From positions 1-23,402 of the forward strand of contig JBHELF010000067.1 in NCBI GenBank assembly GCA_046263155.1: a stretch of 23,402 nt of DNA. The letters are read 5' to 3'. Position numbers and translations under genes: made by a program. The notes under the pieces are model-generated. The model was not told the DNA's origin. It searched no databases and saw only the letters and a program-made list of their open reading frames with translations. The DNA is from DATADF01 sp046263155 (GTDB lineage: Bacteria; Actinomycetota; CADDZG01; WHSQ01). The stretch's first letter is position 1. Each line of letters starts with the position of its first letter. This document shows, piece after piece, positions 1 to 8,033 of this stretch.

Positions 1-1
1 C

Positions 2-550
2 ACTCACCTGCTGCGCGCCATGATCGAGGCCGAGCTGAAAAACAGCTGTTTCGCGTCCATCTTCGATCCGGAGGTGGCCGAGCAGGCGCACGCGGCGGGA
101 ACCGGAGCCACCATCGACATCGAGCTCGGGGGTAAACACGACGATCTACACGGCAAACCCATAACTACGAGCGCATACGTCAAATCGCTGACGGATGGCC
201 GCTTCACTCTTACGGCCTTTGCCCCAGGCATGAAGATGGACCTGGGCAAGTGCGCCCGACTGTCGATCGATGACATCGATGTGATCGTCGCGTCCGCCCA
301 GAGTCAGATCTTCGATCCGGAGATATTCCTGCTGCATGGAATAGATGTGACACGCCGCGATGTCGTCGCCTTGAAGTCCTCAGCGCATTTTCGTGCCGGC
401 TTCCGTGAGCTCGCCAAGGAGATCATCACAACCGATCCTCCCGGCGTCACGACGTCTCATGTCGAGGTTTTTGATCGCCGGCGCGCGGACGGCAAACTCT
501 GGCCGCGCGATGAAGATGCTGCCTACACACCGAGATCCGGCCAGGAATGA
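2..550 (+). CDS. M81 family metallopeptidase (MlrC/microcystinase C-like), C-terminal part
   Basis: The reading frame is open from the left edge, so the gene starts upstream and only about 182 C-terminal residues are seen. The fragment matches the MlrC C-terminal domain. It has an FDPEVAEQA segment, a G-rich IELGGK stretch, a short strand-rich block ending in LGKCARL, and the hallmark KSSAHFRAGF followed by DPPGVTTSHVEVF. M81 enzymes are zinc peptidases. The founder, MlrC, cleaves linearised microcystin, but most members have unknown peptide substrates. The metal-binding N-terminal domain lies outside the window, so activity cannot be judged. No signal peptide can be assessed. The stop is 10 bases before the next gene, so the two are probably co-transcribed. 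Its place ahead of exported hydrolases and a D-amino acid module fits peptide catabolism (inference). Confidence 0.85.
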   Translation, partial: THLLRAMIEAELKNSCFASIFDPEVAEQAHAAGTGATIDIELGGKHDDLHGKPITTSAYVKSLTDGRFTLTAFAPGMKMDLGKCARLSIDDIDVIVASAQSQIFDPEIFLLHGIDVTRRDVVALKSSAHFRAGFRELAKEIITTDPPGVTTSHVEVFDRRRADGKLWPRDEDAAYTPRSGQE

Positions 551-560
551 GCCACCCTCC

Positions 561-1715
561 ATGAAACGGATCGGGGCACTTCTCGTGAGCCTTTGTCTGT
601 TTGCGTTTCCCGCGGCTCGTGCCGGTCCCAGCGCTGGGGGAATCTCCTCGGACAATGTCGAGTGGTTGGCTCACATCCCTCTCGCGATGGGGACGGCGGA
701 GGGGGGCCGAATCCTCGACGGTTATTTCTACGTCACGACGAATCAGCAAGGCCTGTTGATCTTCGACGTGCGGAAGCCGAGCTCGCCGCAGCTGGTTGGG
801 CGCCTTCCCCTGCCGCATGTAACCGAGAACGAGGATGTGCCCACGAACGGTCACATCTTGTTGATGTCACAGTTGGGTGACGCTTCAGCCACCGGCGCAA
901 GAGTGCCCGTTTCCACTCTTTATGTCGTGGACGTCAGCGAAAAGTCAAACCCAACCGTCATCGCCACCGTTCCGGGTGCGGGCGACCATACGTATGAGTG
1001 CCTCTTCAACTGCAGCTGGGCCTACAGCGCAAAAGGATTCATCGTCGACCTCCGTAAGCCACGAAACCCTCGCTTCTTGGACAAGGAATGGACCGATGCG
1101 CGCGGCTTGGGGGCGCGACGTTCCGCTCACGACGTCACGGAGGTCCGTGCGGGACTGGTCCTGACCGCGAGTGAGCCAATGGTCCTGTTGGATACCAGCG
1201 ATCCGGCTGACCCCCGAGTTCTGGCAATGTCGGACGGCAGTGCTAACAGCGGTCACAACGTCGTATGGCCGCGGGGCGGCGGCGATCGCTTGATCATGTC
1301 GGCGACTGAGGCGGTCAAGCCCCGTTGCACAGGTGACATCGCTTTGTTCAAGACGTGGGACGCGTCGCAATGGAAGAGGACTCGCACTTTCAGACCGATC
1401 GACGAGTACGGACCCTCCAACGGAACATTCACCGACGGCAATCCGCCTGTAAGCGCGACCTGGTACGGCTGCTCTGCTCACTGGTTTGAGGAGCACTCGT
1501 CATTTGACAACGGCGGCCTTGTCGCAGCGTCCTTCTACAGCCACGGCGTGCGCTTCCTCAATATCTCTGCTACCGGCAAGATCAACGAGGTGGGCTGGTT
1601 CCTGCCTCACGGCGGCTCGAGCGCGGCTGCCTACTGGGCCAACGACGAGATCGTTTACAGCGTTGACCTTGACCGGGGCATAGACGTGCTCAGATTCAAG
1701 CGGGCCGATTCGTAG
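561..1715 (+). CDS. Exported LVIVD-repeat beta-propeller protein, copy A
   Basis: This is a 384-residue protein. An N-terminal signal peptide (MKR, hydrophobic core, cleavage near ARA-GPS at about residue 21) predicts export. The rest is a series of propeller-like blocks of the type IFDVRKPSSPQLVG (residues 67-80), VVDVSEKSNPTVIA, VDLRKPRNP and LDTSDPADPRVLA. These resemble the LVIVD repeat family (PF08309). The ATG at 561 is chosen over a longer in-frame extension starting at 393, because that extension overlaps the M81 gene and hides the signal peptide. The protein is a clear paralog of the propeller at 3241-4362. They share the GPSxGGxxSxN N-terminus, cysteines at 147, 151, 256 and 304, and an HWFxxHxxFxNGGLVA motif near residue 307. 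No enzymatic residues are recognised. It may bind a ligand or metal, or serve as a scaffold. Confidence 0.8.
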   Translation: MKRIGALLVSLCLFAFPAARAGPSAGGISSDNVEWLAHIPLAMGTAEGGRILDGYFYVTTNQQGLLIFDVRKPSSPQLVGRLPLPHVTENEDVPTNGHILLMSQLGDASATGARVPVSTLYVVDVSEKSNPTVIATVPGAGDHTYECLFNCSWAYSAKGFIVDLRKPRNPRFLDKEWTDARGLGARRSAHDVTEVRAGLVLTASEPMVLLDTSDPADPRVLAMSDGSANSGHNVVWPRGGGDRLIMSATEAVKPRCTGDIALFKTWDASQWKRTRTFRPIDEYGPSNGTFTDGNPPVSATWYGCSAHWFEEHSSFDNGGLVAASFYSHGVRFLNISATGKINEVGWFLPHGGSSAAAYWANDEIVYSVDLDRGIDVLRFKRADS

Positions 1716-1728
1716 AGGAAGCTCGGTC

Positions 1729-2451
1729 ATGTCGCCAATAGCGATCGTTCAGCATGAGAGCTCGGTTCCTCCCGGACTCGTGGCCGATGTCCTCGAGAGC
1801 GAGAGCGTTGATTACTTCATCGTCGACGCGCCGAGAGAAGCCGCCTGGCCTTCGATTGATGACATCGACGGGCTGGTCGTTCTTGGCGGGACGATGAACG
1901 TCGATCAGCTCGACGACTACCCCTTTTTGGCCCGCAGCCGAGAACTGATGAAGGCCGCGATCGATCACGGTCGACCGACCCTCGGTGTATGTCTGGGAGC
2001 GCAGATGATGGCGCGCGCGCTGGGCGCGGAGGTTCGTCGTGCTGGCTCCAGGAATGCGCTGTTCTCGTCGCTCGAACTCACCGAGGAAGGCAACAACGAT
2101 GCCCTTATCTCTGAGTTTCCCGAAATACCCGTCCTCCAGTTCCACGAGGACACGTTCGATGTTCCGCAAGGCGCGGTCCTACTGGCAGTTAGCAGAGTCA
2201 GCGGCCTTCCTATGGCTTTCCGATGGGGCACGCGTGCCTATGCCGTTCAGTTCCATTTCGAGGTGGACTCAGCCATCGTCGGCAGATGGATTGAAAACGT
2301 CGGCACTCAAACCATGGTCGAGGAATGGGGTTGCTTGGATGGGGGCCGGTCCCTACAAGACGCCGAGCAGTTCGTAGGTCAAGCGAGCGCCGGCGAGCGG
2401 CTCGTCAAGCATTTCCTACAGCTCGTCGGCAGCGGCGCCACGTCTTTGTAA
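1729..2451 (+). CDS. Class I glutamine amidotransferase (GMP synthase-like)
   Basis: This is a 240-residue cytosolic protein with a class I glutamine amidotransferase domain over most of its length. It has VLGGTMNVDQ near residue 51, the nucleophile elbow GVCLGAQ with Cys88, and AVQFHFEVD with His176 and Glu178. That is the complete Cys-His-Glu triad. The domain stands alone, as in the GMP synthase-like amidotransferase group (COG0518), with no ATP-pyrophosphatase domain. The natural acceptor is unknown. Members include ammonia-generating partners and gamma-glutamyl hydrolases. It sits 13 bases after propeller A and is the only non-exported product in the secreted block. It may release or transfer amide nitrogen from imported peptides or glutamine conjugates (inference). 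Confidence 0.82.
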   Translation: MSPIAIVQHESSVPPGLVADVLESESVDYFIVDAPREAAWPSIDDIDGLVVLGGTMNVDQLDDYPFLARSRELMKAAIDHGRPTLGVCLGAQMMARALGAEVRRAGSRNALFSSLELTEEGNNDALISEFPEIPVLQFHEDTFDVPQGAVLLAVSRVSGLPMAFRWGTRAYAVQFHFEVDSAIVGRWIENVGTQTMVEEWGCLDGGRSLQDAEQFVGQASAGERLVKHFLQLVGSGATSL

Positions 2452-2479
2452 AGGCGGACAAAGTTCGACTGGAAGATAG

Positions 2480-2497
2480 TCCTGCGTGCCAGCAGGA
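2480..2497 (+). repeat. Inverted repeat in the gap before the secreted hypothetical gene
   Basis: TCCTGC (2480-2485) and GCAGGA (2492-2497) are perfect complements around a six-base loop. They lie in the 93-base gap between the amidotransferase gene and the next gene. No T-run follows, so a classical intrinsic terminator is not supported. It could be a weak RNA hairpin or a processing site, or it could be chance. Confidence 0.3.
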
Positions 2498-2544
2498 TCA
2501 CTCGGGAGCCTGGGGAAGCTCTTGGATAGCGAGGGGAGAGCAAG

Positions 2545-3228
2545 ATGAAAAGGGCGTTTGCAGTTTCACTCACTATCGCGATCCTGGGGGTCATCTGTAT
2601 CGGGGGGCCGGGCCCGGCCGGGGCTAAGTCCAAGCTCGTAGTGGTCGGCAAGGACAAGCCCGGCGACTGGGGCGACACGATCGGTCCAGAGGTGGCCCCG
2701 CTCGGAGACATCCTCGGCCAGGATCTGATCGAGGCCGCCATCGGCATGGCGGACCCCGAGACTGTGAACTTCGTAATAAAAGTCACTTCGCTGCCGCCGA
2801 CCGACGGTGTCCCTGAGTTCACGCGTTACACATGGGAGATGAACATCGACGGCAAGCTGTTGGTGCTTGACGGCAAGTTCACCGACTACACCCGAGCCAC
2901 GTGCGATCCCTCGGCCGGAAACTGCCCGCCGCCGCGCAATCCGGGGCCCCAGCCGTTCCTGGTGCGCGGCGACTGTGAGACGGATGCGTCGGGGTTGGTT
3001 TCGTGCACAGAAAGAGGGATCGTCAAGGGAATCTTCGACGCGTCGGCGGGGACCATCACGATTCCCGTGCCGATTGATCTACTGGAGGCAAAGCCCGGCT
3101 CCACGATCAAATCGGCCACCATCATTTTCGGCAGTGTCACTGCTCAACCAGCAGTGCGCGGGTCCTATACGGGCTTCCCCTTCGACCGGCTGATTGTGTC
3201 GAAGGCGTTCGTAGTCCCTCGCGGCTAG
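2545..3228 (+). CDS. Exported protein of unknown function
   Basis: This is a 227-residue protein that I do not recognise. It starts at an ATG behind a strong purine-rich ribosome site (GAGGGGAGAG, 2531-2540). A clear signal peptide (MKR, hydrophobic core, cleavage near PAGA at about residue 27) predicts export. The mature part is strand-rich with alternating hydrophobic residues, no membrane segment and a proline/cysteine-rich loop near residues 120-135. There are four cysteines in the mature part, at the CDPSAGNC and GDCETDASGLVSC segments, which fits disulfides in an extracellular fold. No catalytic motif is visible. It lies 12 bases before the second propeller and shares the MKR-type export signal with both propellers, so it probably belongs to the same secreted set. 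A beta-sandwich binding role is possible but unproven. Confidence 0.72.
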   Translation: MKRAFAVSLTIAILGVICIGGPGPAGAKSKLVVVGKDKPGDWGDTIGPEVAPLGDILGQDLIEAAIGMADPETVNFVIKVTSLPPTDGVPEFTRYTWEMNIDGKLLVLDGKFTDYTRATCDPSAGNCPPPRNPGPQPFLVRGDCETDASGLVSCTERGIVKGIFDASAGTITIPVPIDLLEAKPGSTIKSATIIFGSVTAQPAVRGSYTGFPFDRLIVSKAFVVPRG

Positions 3229-3240
3229 AGGCGCCGTTCC

Positions 3241-4362
3241 GTGAAGCGGTTTCTCGCGCCGGCAGGCCTGATGGGGCTAGCGATGGCGCTCGCATCGCCC
3301 CTGATGGCGGGTCCATCGATCGGCGGAGTCACCTCCAAGAATCTTGAGTACGTGGCACACGTTGCGATCTCGATCGACGGGGTCGGAGGGCGCGTCGTAG
3401 ATGACTACTTCTATACGAGCGATCAAAACAAGATCATGATCTTCGACATTTCCACGCCGCGCGATCCGAGTCTCGTTGGGGTCTTTCCTATGCCACAAGA
3501 GTTAATGCTAGGGCGCGAGGACCTGGATACGAACGGGAAGATTCTGATAGTCCCGCACAGAGCAGGCGACGAGCTTTTCATCATCGATGTCGAGGAGAAA
3601 TCCAATCCGCGGCTGATCGCCAGCCTTCTCGGGGCGGGGCAGCACACAAGCAGCTGTGTGCTCGACTGCCGCTGGGCGTATGGCTCCGGCGGGGCGATCG
3701 TCGATCTACGGGATCCGACTCACCCCAAGCTCGTCGAGGAGAAATGGTCCGATGTGACTCCGGCCGGTCCGGGTCATGACGTCACTGAGGTGGCTCCCGG
3801 CCTCGTGCTGACGGCCCAGCAGCCGATCGCGTTTCTGGACGCCCGTCGCGACCCAAAGCATCCAAAGCTTCTTGGTCTCGGACCCAATCGAGATGTTCGG
3901 TTCATCCACGCCACGGCATGGGCCAACCACGGTCGGGACCACATGTTCCTCGCGGGTGGAGAGACGGTGCGTACCCGCTGCGAGGCCGCGAGCGGCGCTT
4001 TCATGACTTGGGATGCCTCAGATTGGAGGCGCACACATACGTTTCGCATGATCGACCAGCACAGGATGACGGGATGGGGGGCCTACTTGGACGGGAATCC
4101 GCCGGTCACCGTGAACGGATGTTCCTCGCACTGGTTCAGCTTGCATCCTGGTTTTCGCAATGGGGGCCTCGTGGCCGGGGCTGCGTTTGAGCATGGGACG
4201 CGACTTCTGCGGATCGATTCGCGCGGGCGCATAAAGGAGGTCGGTTGGTTCGTGCCCTGGGGAGGGAACACATCCGCCGCCTATTGGATCGACGGCCGAA
4301 CCATTTATGCGGTCGATTACAACCGTGGGATCGACATTCTCGAATACACGGGTGGGCTATGA
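3241..4362 (+). CDS. Exported LVIVD-repeat beta-propeller protein, copy B
   Basis: This is a 373-residue paralog of the product of 561-1715. It starts at GTG with an AGAGG-type ribosome site at the end of the previous gene. The signal peptide (MKR, hydrophobic core, cleavage near LMA-GPS at about residue 23) predicts export. Propeller-like blocks include IFDISTPRDPSLVG, IIDVEEKSNPRLIA, VDLRDPTHPKLV and the C-terminal GIDILEY. Cysteines 139, 143, 247 and 294 match the four in copy A. The HWFxxHxxFxNGGLVA motif (H297, H302) is conserved. Between them lies the shared TWDASDWRRTHTFRMID block. The last four bases (ATGA) overlap the start of the first CocE-type hydrolase gene, so translation of the two is likely coupled. 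The function is unknown. A ligand-binding or metal-binding propeller is the most I can propose. Confidence 0.8.
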   Translation: MKRFLAPAGLMGLAMALASPLMAGPSIGGVTSKNLEYVAHVAISIDGVGGRVVDDYFYTSDQNKIMIFDISTPRDPSLVGVFPMPQELMLGREDLDTNGKILIVPHRAGDELFIIDVEEKSNPRLIASLLGAGQHTSSCVLDCRWAYGSGGAIVDLRDPTHPKLVEEKWSDVTPAGPGHDVTEVAPGLVLTAQQPIAFLDARRDPKHPKLLGLGPNRDVRFIHATAWANHGRDHMFLAGGETVRTRCEAASGAFMTWDASDWRRTHTFRMIDQHRMTGWGAYLDGNPPVTVNGCSSHWFSLHPGFRNGGLVAGAAFEHGTRLLRIDSRGRIKEVGWFVPWGGNTSAAYWIDGRTIYAVDYNRGIDILEYTGGL

Positions 4363-6287
4363 AGCTGAAGCTCTCCTGTGATCGCTTACGGATCAACCTT
4401 GAGCAAGCAAAGGGTTCTTCCGGTCTCGGGATAGTCACTGCGATCGTGATCGCGCTGCTGTTGACTGTGGGATCGGCCGGTCCCGCGACCGCCGCCAGGG
4501 ATAGCAAAGAACGGAAGTGCAAACACCCTCATCCCTGCGGCTACCACTGGGAGGGCCCTGCAGGGCGATTCGAAGTGCTTCCTATGGAGACAGTGTCAGT
4601 CGAGAGCCACGACGGAGTGCAGCTAGCCGGCTTCATTCTTCGTCCCGATGTTCCCGACGGAATCCCGGTCCCCGTCATCCTCAGAGTCACCCCGTACGTT
4701 CAGGCCGGATCCCCACCGACCACACTCGAAGTAGGTGGTTTAGAGGGCGAGGACTTCGTGTCCGTCGGTTATGCGGTGGCGCAATTCAGCGTCCGCGGAA
4801 CCGGAGATTCGGGTGGCTGCTTCAGCGATAAGGGAACCGATGAACAGCAAGATCTGCCCGTCATCATCGACTGGCTGTCGAGCCAACCGTGGAGCAACGG
4901 TCGAGTGGGAATGCAGGGGTACTCGTACCACGGGACCACGCCCGTGATGGCGGGGATCCAGAACCCGCCCGCTCTAAAGACGATTGTGATCGGGGGCACC
5001 ATCCTCGACTCGTACCAGTTCTATTACACGCCGCAGGGCGCGGAGTTCGTCGCGGCGTCGGTCATCACTCCGCAATTGCGTGCAGCTGTGCAGTATTCGC
5101 TTCTCCCGGCTCTTGATCCTCAGCGGCTGGAGACCACAGCGCAGCATTACTGCCCGGATGTGGCGTACGCGACCTCGGGCGTGCTTGCACGAGGAGAGGC
5201 TACGGGTGATCGGGACGCACAGTTTTGGACGGAGCGCCGCTTCATCGATCGCGTCCCCGAGATAACTGCCGCGACCTTTGTGGTTCACGGCTTTCTCGAT
5301 CGCTATTTGTCGGGCCACGCGTTCCAGGAGGACCATGCCTGGCAGACTCTGATCTCGGCGCCTAAGCAGATGCTCATCGGTCAGTTCGGTCACGTCTGGC
5401 CCCATTGGGAAGCCCCCAATACGTATCCCTTGGCCGAGGAGGACTGGAGGGGCCGTTTGTTGACGTGGTTCGACTACTGGCTCAAAGGCTGGGGCAACGA
5501 GCCGGCCTCTCTCGACTCAGTCGAATTCCTCGATAGTTCGGGCGCGTGGCATACCGCGACCTCCTGGCCCCCGCCGCTCGCTAACACACGATCCGGCCGT
5601 GCGAAAGGCCGCGCCTCCGCAGCGCGTGCCGCGCGCCGTGACGAGGTCGTCTATTTGAGCGCGGAGAAGATCCAGCCCGAGCCCGGCGACGAGGGTTCGG
5701 CCTTCGTGTCGATCACCCCGTTGTGGCGAGGCGAGACGACCACCGTCGAGCGATGGAGCACCCCGTGCCCCGATCCGTCAAGACTCGTCTATACGACGGA
5801 GCCACTGAAGGAGCCGGTTGTCATCGCCGGCAACCCCTTTGCGTGGCTCAACATCGAGAGCTCGGCCCCGGGAGGTGTCTTCGAGCTTCAACTGTTCGAC
5901 GTGGGGCCCGGTTTCAATTGCTCGGGTCCTCCCACGGATGTGATCGCCGTGTCGGAAGGCGCGATCGATCTCGAGTACCACGAATCGGAGGACTACCAGC
6001 CTCGACTCTTCCCTGTAGCGGAGCCGACGCACGTGCGCGTTGATCTCTCGAACTTAGGGCACGTCCTGCAGCCCGAGCACCGACTCGCTTTGGTTGTCAG
6101 TCGTGGTCTTCAGCGGTGGGGAGTCGCGCGCGATTTCTTTCCTGTGATCACAATGCTGGGGGACGGCTCGCCGGAATCGAGCCATCTCATCCTACCAATC
6201 ATCGCGGGAACTCTCGGAGGCGCGCCTCCTACTCTGGACTATCCGCCTACTCCCTTCCTTCCGGAGTGTTGCAGGAAAGACCCGTAG
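4359..6287 (+). CDS. Exported CocE/NonD family (S15-like) alpha/beta hydrolase, copy 1
   Basis: This is a 642-residue serine hydrolase of the CocE / X-Pro dipeptidyl-peptidase (S15) superfamily. The domains in order are an N-terminal membrane/signal segment (about residues 22-46), a Cys-rich leader (C54, C60 in CKHPHPCGYHW), the alpha/beta-hydrolase core, and a C-terminal jelly-roll-like domain. The core has the VRGTGDSGG oxyanion-side motif, GYSYHG with nucleophile Ser189, HGFLDR with Asp314, and GQFGH with His345, so the triad looks intact. The protein ends in PFLPxCC with paired cysteines at 637-638. The start at 4359 overlaps the propeller stop by ATGA. A longer frame from 4245 would be embedded in the propeller gene and is rejected. 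Family members hydrolyse esters or prolyl peptides. The substrate here is unknown, but an extracellular peptidase or acylase role suits the neighbourhood. Confidence 0.87.
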   Translation: MKLKLSCDRLRINLEQAKGSSGLGIVTAIVIALLLTVGSAGPATAARDSKERKCKHPHPCGYHWEGPAGRFEVLPMETVSVESHDGVQLAGFILRPDVPDGIPVPVILRVTPYVQAGSPPTTLEVGGLEGEDFVSVGYAVAQFSVRGTGDSGGCFSDKGTDEQQDLPVIIDWLSSQPWSNGRVGMQGYSYHGTTPVMAGIQNPPALKTIVIGGTILDSYQFYYTPQGAEFVAASVITPQLRAAVQYSLLPALDPQRLETTAQHYCPDVAYATSGVLARGEATGDRDAQFWTERRFIDRVPEITAATFVVHGFLDRYLSGHAFQEDHAWQTLISAPKQMLIGQFGHVWPHWEAPNTYPLAEEDWRGRLLTWFDYWLKGWGNEPASLDSVEFLDSSGAWHTATSWPPPLANTRSGRAKGRASAARAARRDEVVYLSAEKIQPEPGDEGSAFVSITPLWRGETTTVERWSTPCPDPSRLVYTTEPLKEPVVIAGNPFAWLNIESSAPGGVFELQLFDVGPGFNCSGPPTDVIAVSEGAIDLEYHESEDYQPRLFPVAEPTHVRVDLSNLGHVLQPEHRLALVVSRGLQRWGVARDFFPVITMLGDGSPESSHLILPIIAGTLGGAPPTLDYPPTPFLPECCRKDP

Positions 6288-6338
6288 GCGCATGACGCGC
6301 GCTCATCCCAACCTGGCCGATCCCGGAACCTAGAGCGA

Positions 6339-7919
6339 ATGCGGAGGTGGCCGCTTCGTTTCGAGCGCGCCGCGCCACTGGCGTTGTGGGCTGCGGCAAT
6401 GGTCATGGTGTTGCTTGGCCTGGCTACCACCGCGTTGATCGCGGACATTCCCGAACGAGGTGTGCCTCTGATCCGAGAGCCCGCGCATACCGGCGCATCT
6501 GCCCCGACAGTCATGGTGGGCCTGCCGTTCGGCCCGCTCAACCTTCAGCCCCGCAACGATCCGTCCGGTCAGCGGGGCTCGGGTGGTCGGGCGCGCGCCC
6601 ACTATGCCGGGGGCAAACCGGCTACATCACCGGCGATCACCCGACGCGCACCAGACGCGCGCCTTTTCTATGTAGACCACGAATTCGGTTTCGAGCCGAC
6701 GCTCGGTGTGAATCGTGACGGAACCGTCTTTTATGTCGCGGTGAAGTCGCCCTTACGCACCGTTGTCATGCGCAGCCGTGACGACGGTGCATCTTGGGGC
6801 GATGTCTCGCCCCAAACCCACCGGACGACCCAAGATCCGTACCTGTGGATCGACAAGGGGACGGGTCGCCTCTTCGTGGTTGATTTCGCCGCCGGCTTAC
6901 AGGTCTCGTTCAGCGACGATGAGGGCGAATCATGGACCAGCTCCACTGTTCCCTTTAGCTGGCATACGGATCACCAGAATCTCTTTGCGGGGCCCCCGCC
7001 GACCGGAGGCACAGAGCCGCTGGGCTATCCCCACGTTGTCTACCTCTGCTCGATCGGCGGCGGGGCACTCGGGGGGTTGGGCACCGCAACGACGTGCTCA
7101 CGCTCCCTCGACGGAGGCATCTCGTTCGTGCTCACTGGGGAGGCCCCATTTGTGGACGGTATGAATGAGGAGGTCGGTCACTTCGGCGTGCGAGGTCATT
7201 GCGGGGGCGAAACCGGACACGGCTTTGTCGACCGACGGGGTGATGTCTATCTAGCGCGTGGTTGGTGCAGTCAGCCATGGCTCGCGGTCAGCCGCGACGA
7301 AGGCGCGAGCTGGAGGCGCGTCCAGGTTGCCGACAACGGCATGCCCGGCCCGAGAAGCGATGGGGTTCAGGAGCACGAGGCCGGGGTCGTGGTCGACGAC
7401 GAGGGAAACGTCTATGTCGTGTGGACGGCGCGCAACCGGCTTCCGTATCTCGCGATCTCACGTGATGGAGGCAAATCCTTTGGGACACCGATGATGATCG
7501 GGCCTCCGGGTCTGAGGGAGGCGAGCCTTCCCAGCATCGATATCGGGGACACCGGAAAGATCGCGATCGCCTATATCGGGAGTACGAATGCTCCCGGCGG
7601 GAGGGCGCCGACCGGCGAGGGCCCCGAGTACGAACAGGTCACCTGGAACGGCTACGTCACGATCACTACCCAGGCGTTGTCCGGCAACCCCGTCTTCTAC
7701 ACGGCAAGCATCAACAAGCCACGCGAGCCGCTGGTAAAAGGTGAATGTCCCATCATTCGTTGCCAGCAGCAGTTCGACTTCATCGATGTCGTGGTCGGGC
7801 CCGACGGAACAGCATGGACCTCTATGGTCGATGGGTGCATCGACGCTCAATGCCGGGAGCTTGGACTGGCGATCTTGGGCCACCTCGTGGGCGGACCGAC
7901 TCTAGGCAGTAACTACTGA
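6339..7919 (+). CDS. Exported or anchored Asp-box (BNR) beta-propeller, sialidase-like fold
   Basis: This is a 526-residue protein with an N-terminal hydrophobic segment (about residues 12-34) that acts as a signal peptide or anchor. A proline/glycine/arginine-rich linker follows to about residue 105. Five Asp-box motifs (SxDxGxxW/F) are visible at residues 146-153, 192-199, 256-263, 318-325 and 374-381. This is the repeat of six-bladed sialidase-type propellers. No FRIP-type arginine motif or clear sialidase Tyr/Glu pair could be recognised, so enzyme activity is not supported and a binding or scaffold role is as likely. The last part contains CPIIRCQQQFDFIDVVV with paired cysteines, which suits an extracellular fold. 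It follows the CocE copy 1 gene by 51 bases. The ATG at 6339 lacks a strong ribosome site. Confidence 0.75.
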   Translation: MRRWPLRFERAAPLALWAAAMVMVLLGLATTALIADIPERGVPLIREPAHTGASAPTVMVGLPFGPLNLQPRNDPSGQRGSGGRARAHYAGGKPATSPAITRRAPDARLFYVDHEFGFEPTLGVNRDGTVFYVAVKSPLRTVVMRSRDDGASWGDVSPQTHRTTQDPYLWIDKGTGRLFVVDFAAGLQVSFSDDEGESWTSSTVPFSWHTDHQNLFAGPPPTGGTEPLGYPHVVYLCSIGGGALGGLGTATTCSRSLDGGISFVLTGEAPFVDGMNEEVGHFGVRGHCGGETGHGFVDRRGDVYLARGWCSQPWLAVSRDEGASWRRVQVADNGMPGPRSDGVQEHEAGVVVDDEGNVYVVWTARNRLPYLAISRDGGKSFGTPMMIGPPGLREASLPSIDIGDTGKIAIAYIGSTNAPGGRAPTGEGPEYEQVTWNGYVTITTQALSGNPVFYTASINKPREPLVKGECPIIRCQQQFDFIDVVVGPDGTAWTSMVDGCIDAQCRELGLAILGHLVGGPTLGSNY

Positions 7920-8033
7920 TCACCCCGGTGCTGCTGGACCAGCCCATTGGGCAAATTCGTTGCCTGCGACAAAGGATTTGACAGCGTTGCACCCAATGAT
8001 TCGACAAGCGCGGGTCGCAAATCGAGGGGAGAC

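Noticed and set aside
393..560. An N-terminal extension of propeller A by 56 codons
   Set aside because: It overlaps the M81 coding end, is rich in Ser/Arg/Pro, and would bury the clear signal peptide that starts at 561.
4245..4358. An upstream start for CocE copy 1
   Set aside because: It lies wholly within the conserved end of propeller B. The ATG at 4359 overlaps the stop codon and gives a normal export signal.
6339..7919. Calling the Asp-box protein an active sialidase
   Set aside because: Five Asp-boxes define the fold, but no FRIP-type arginine motif or clear catalytic Tyr/Glu pair was found.
7978..8006. A TTGACA -35-like element upstream of the protease gene
   Set aside because: No -10-like hexamer at 16-18 bases (TTCGAC, TCGACA and CGACAA fall there), so a promoter is not supported.
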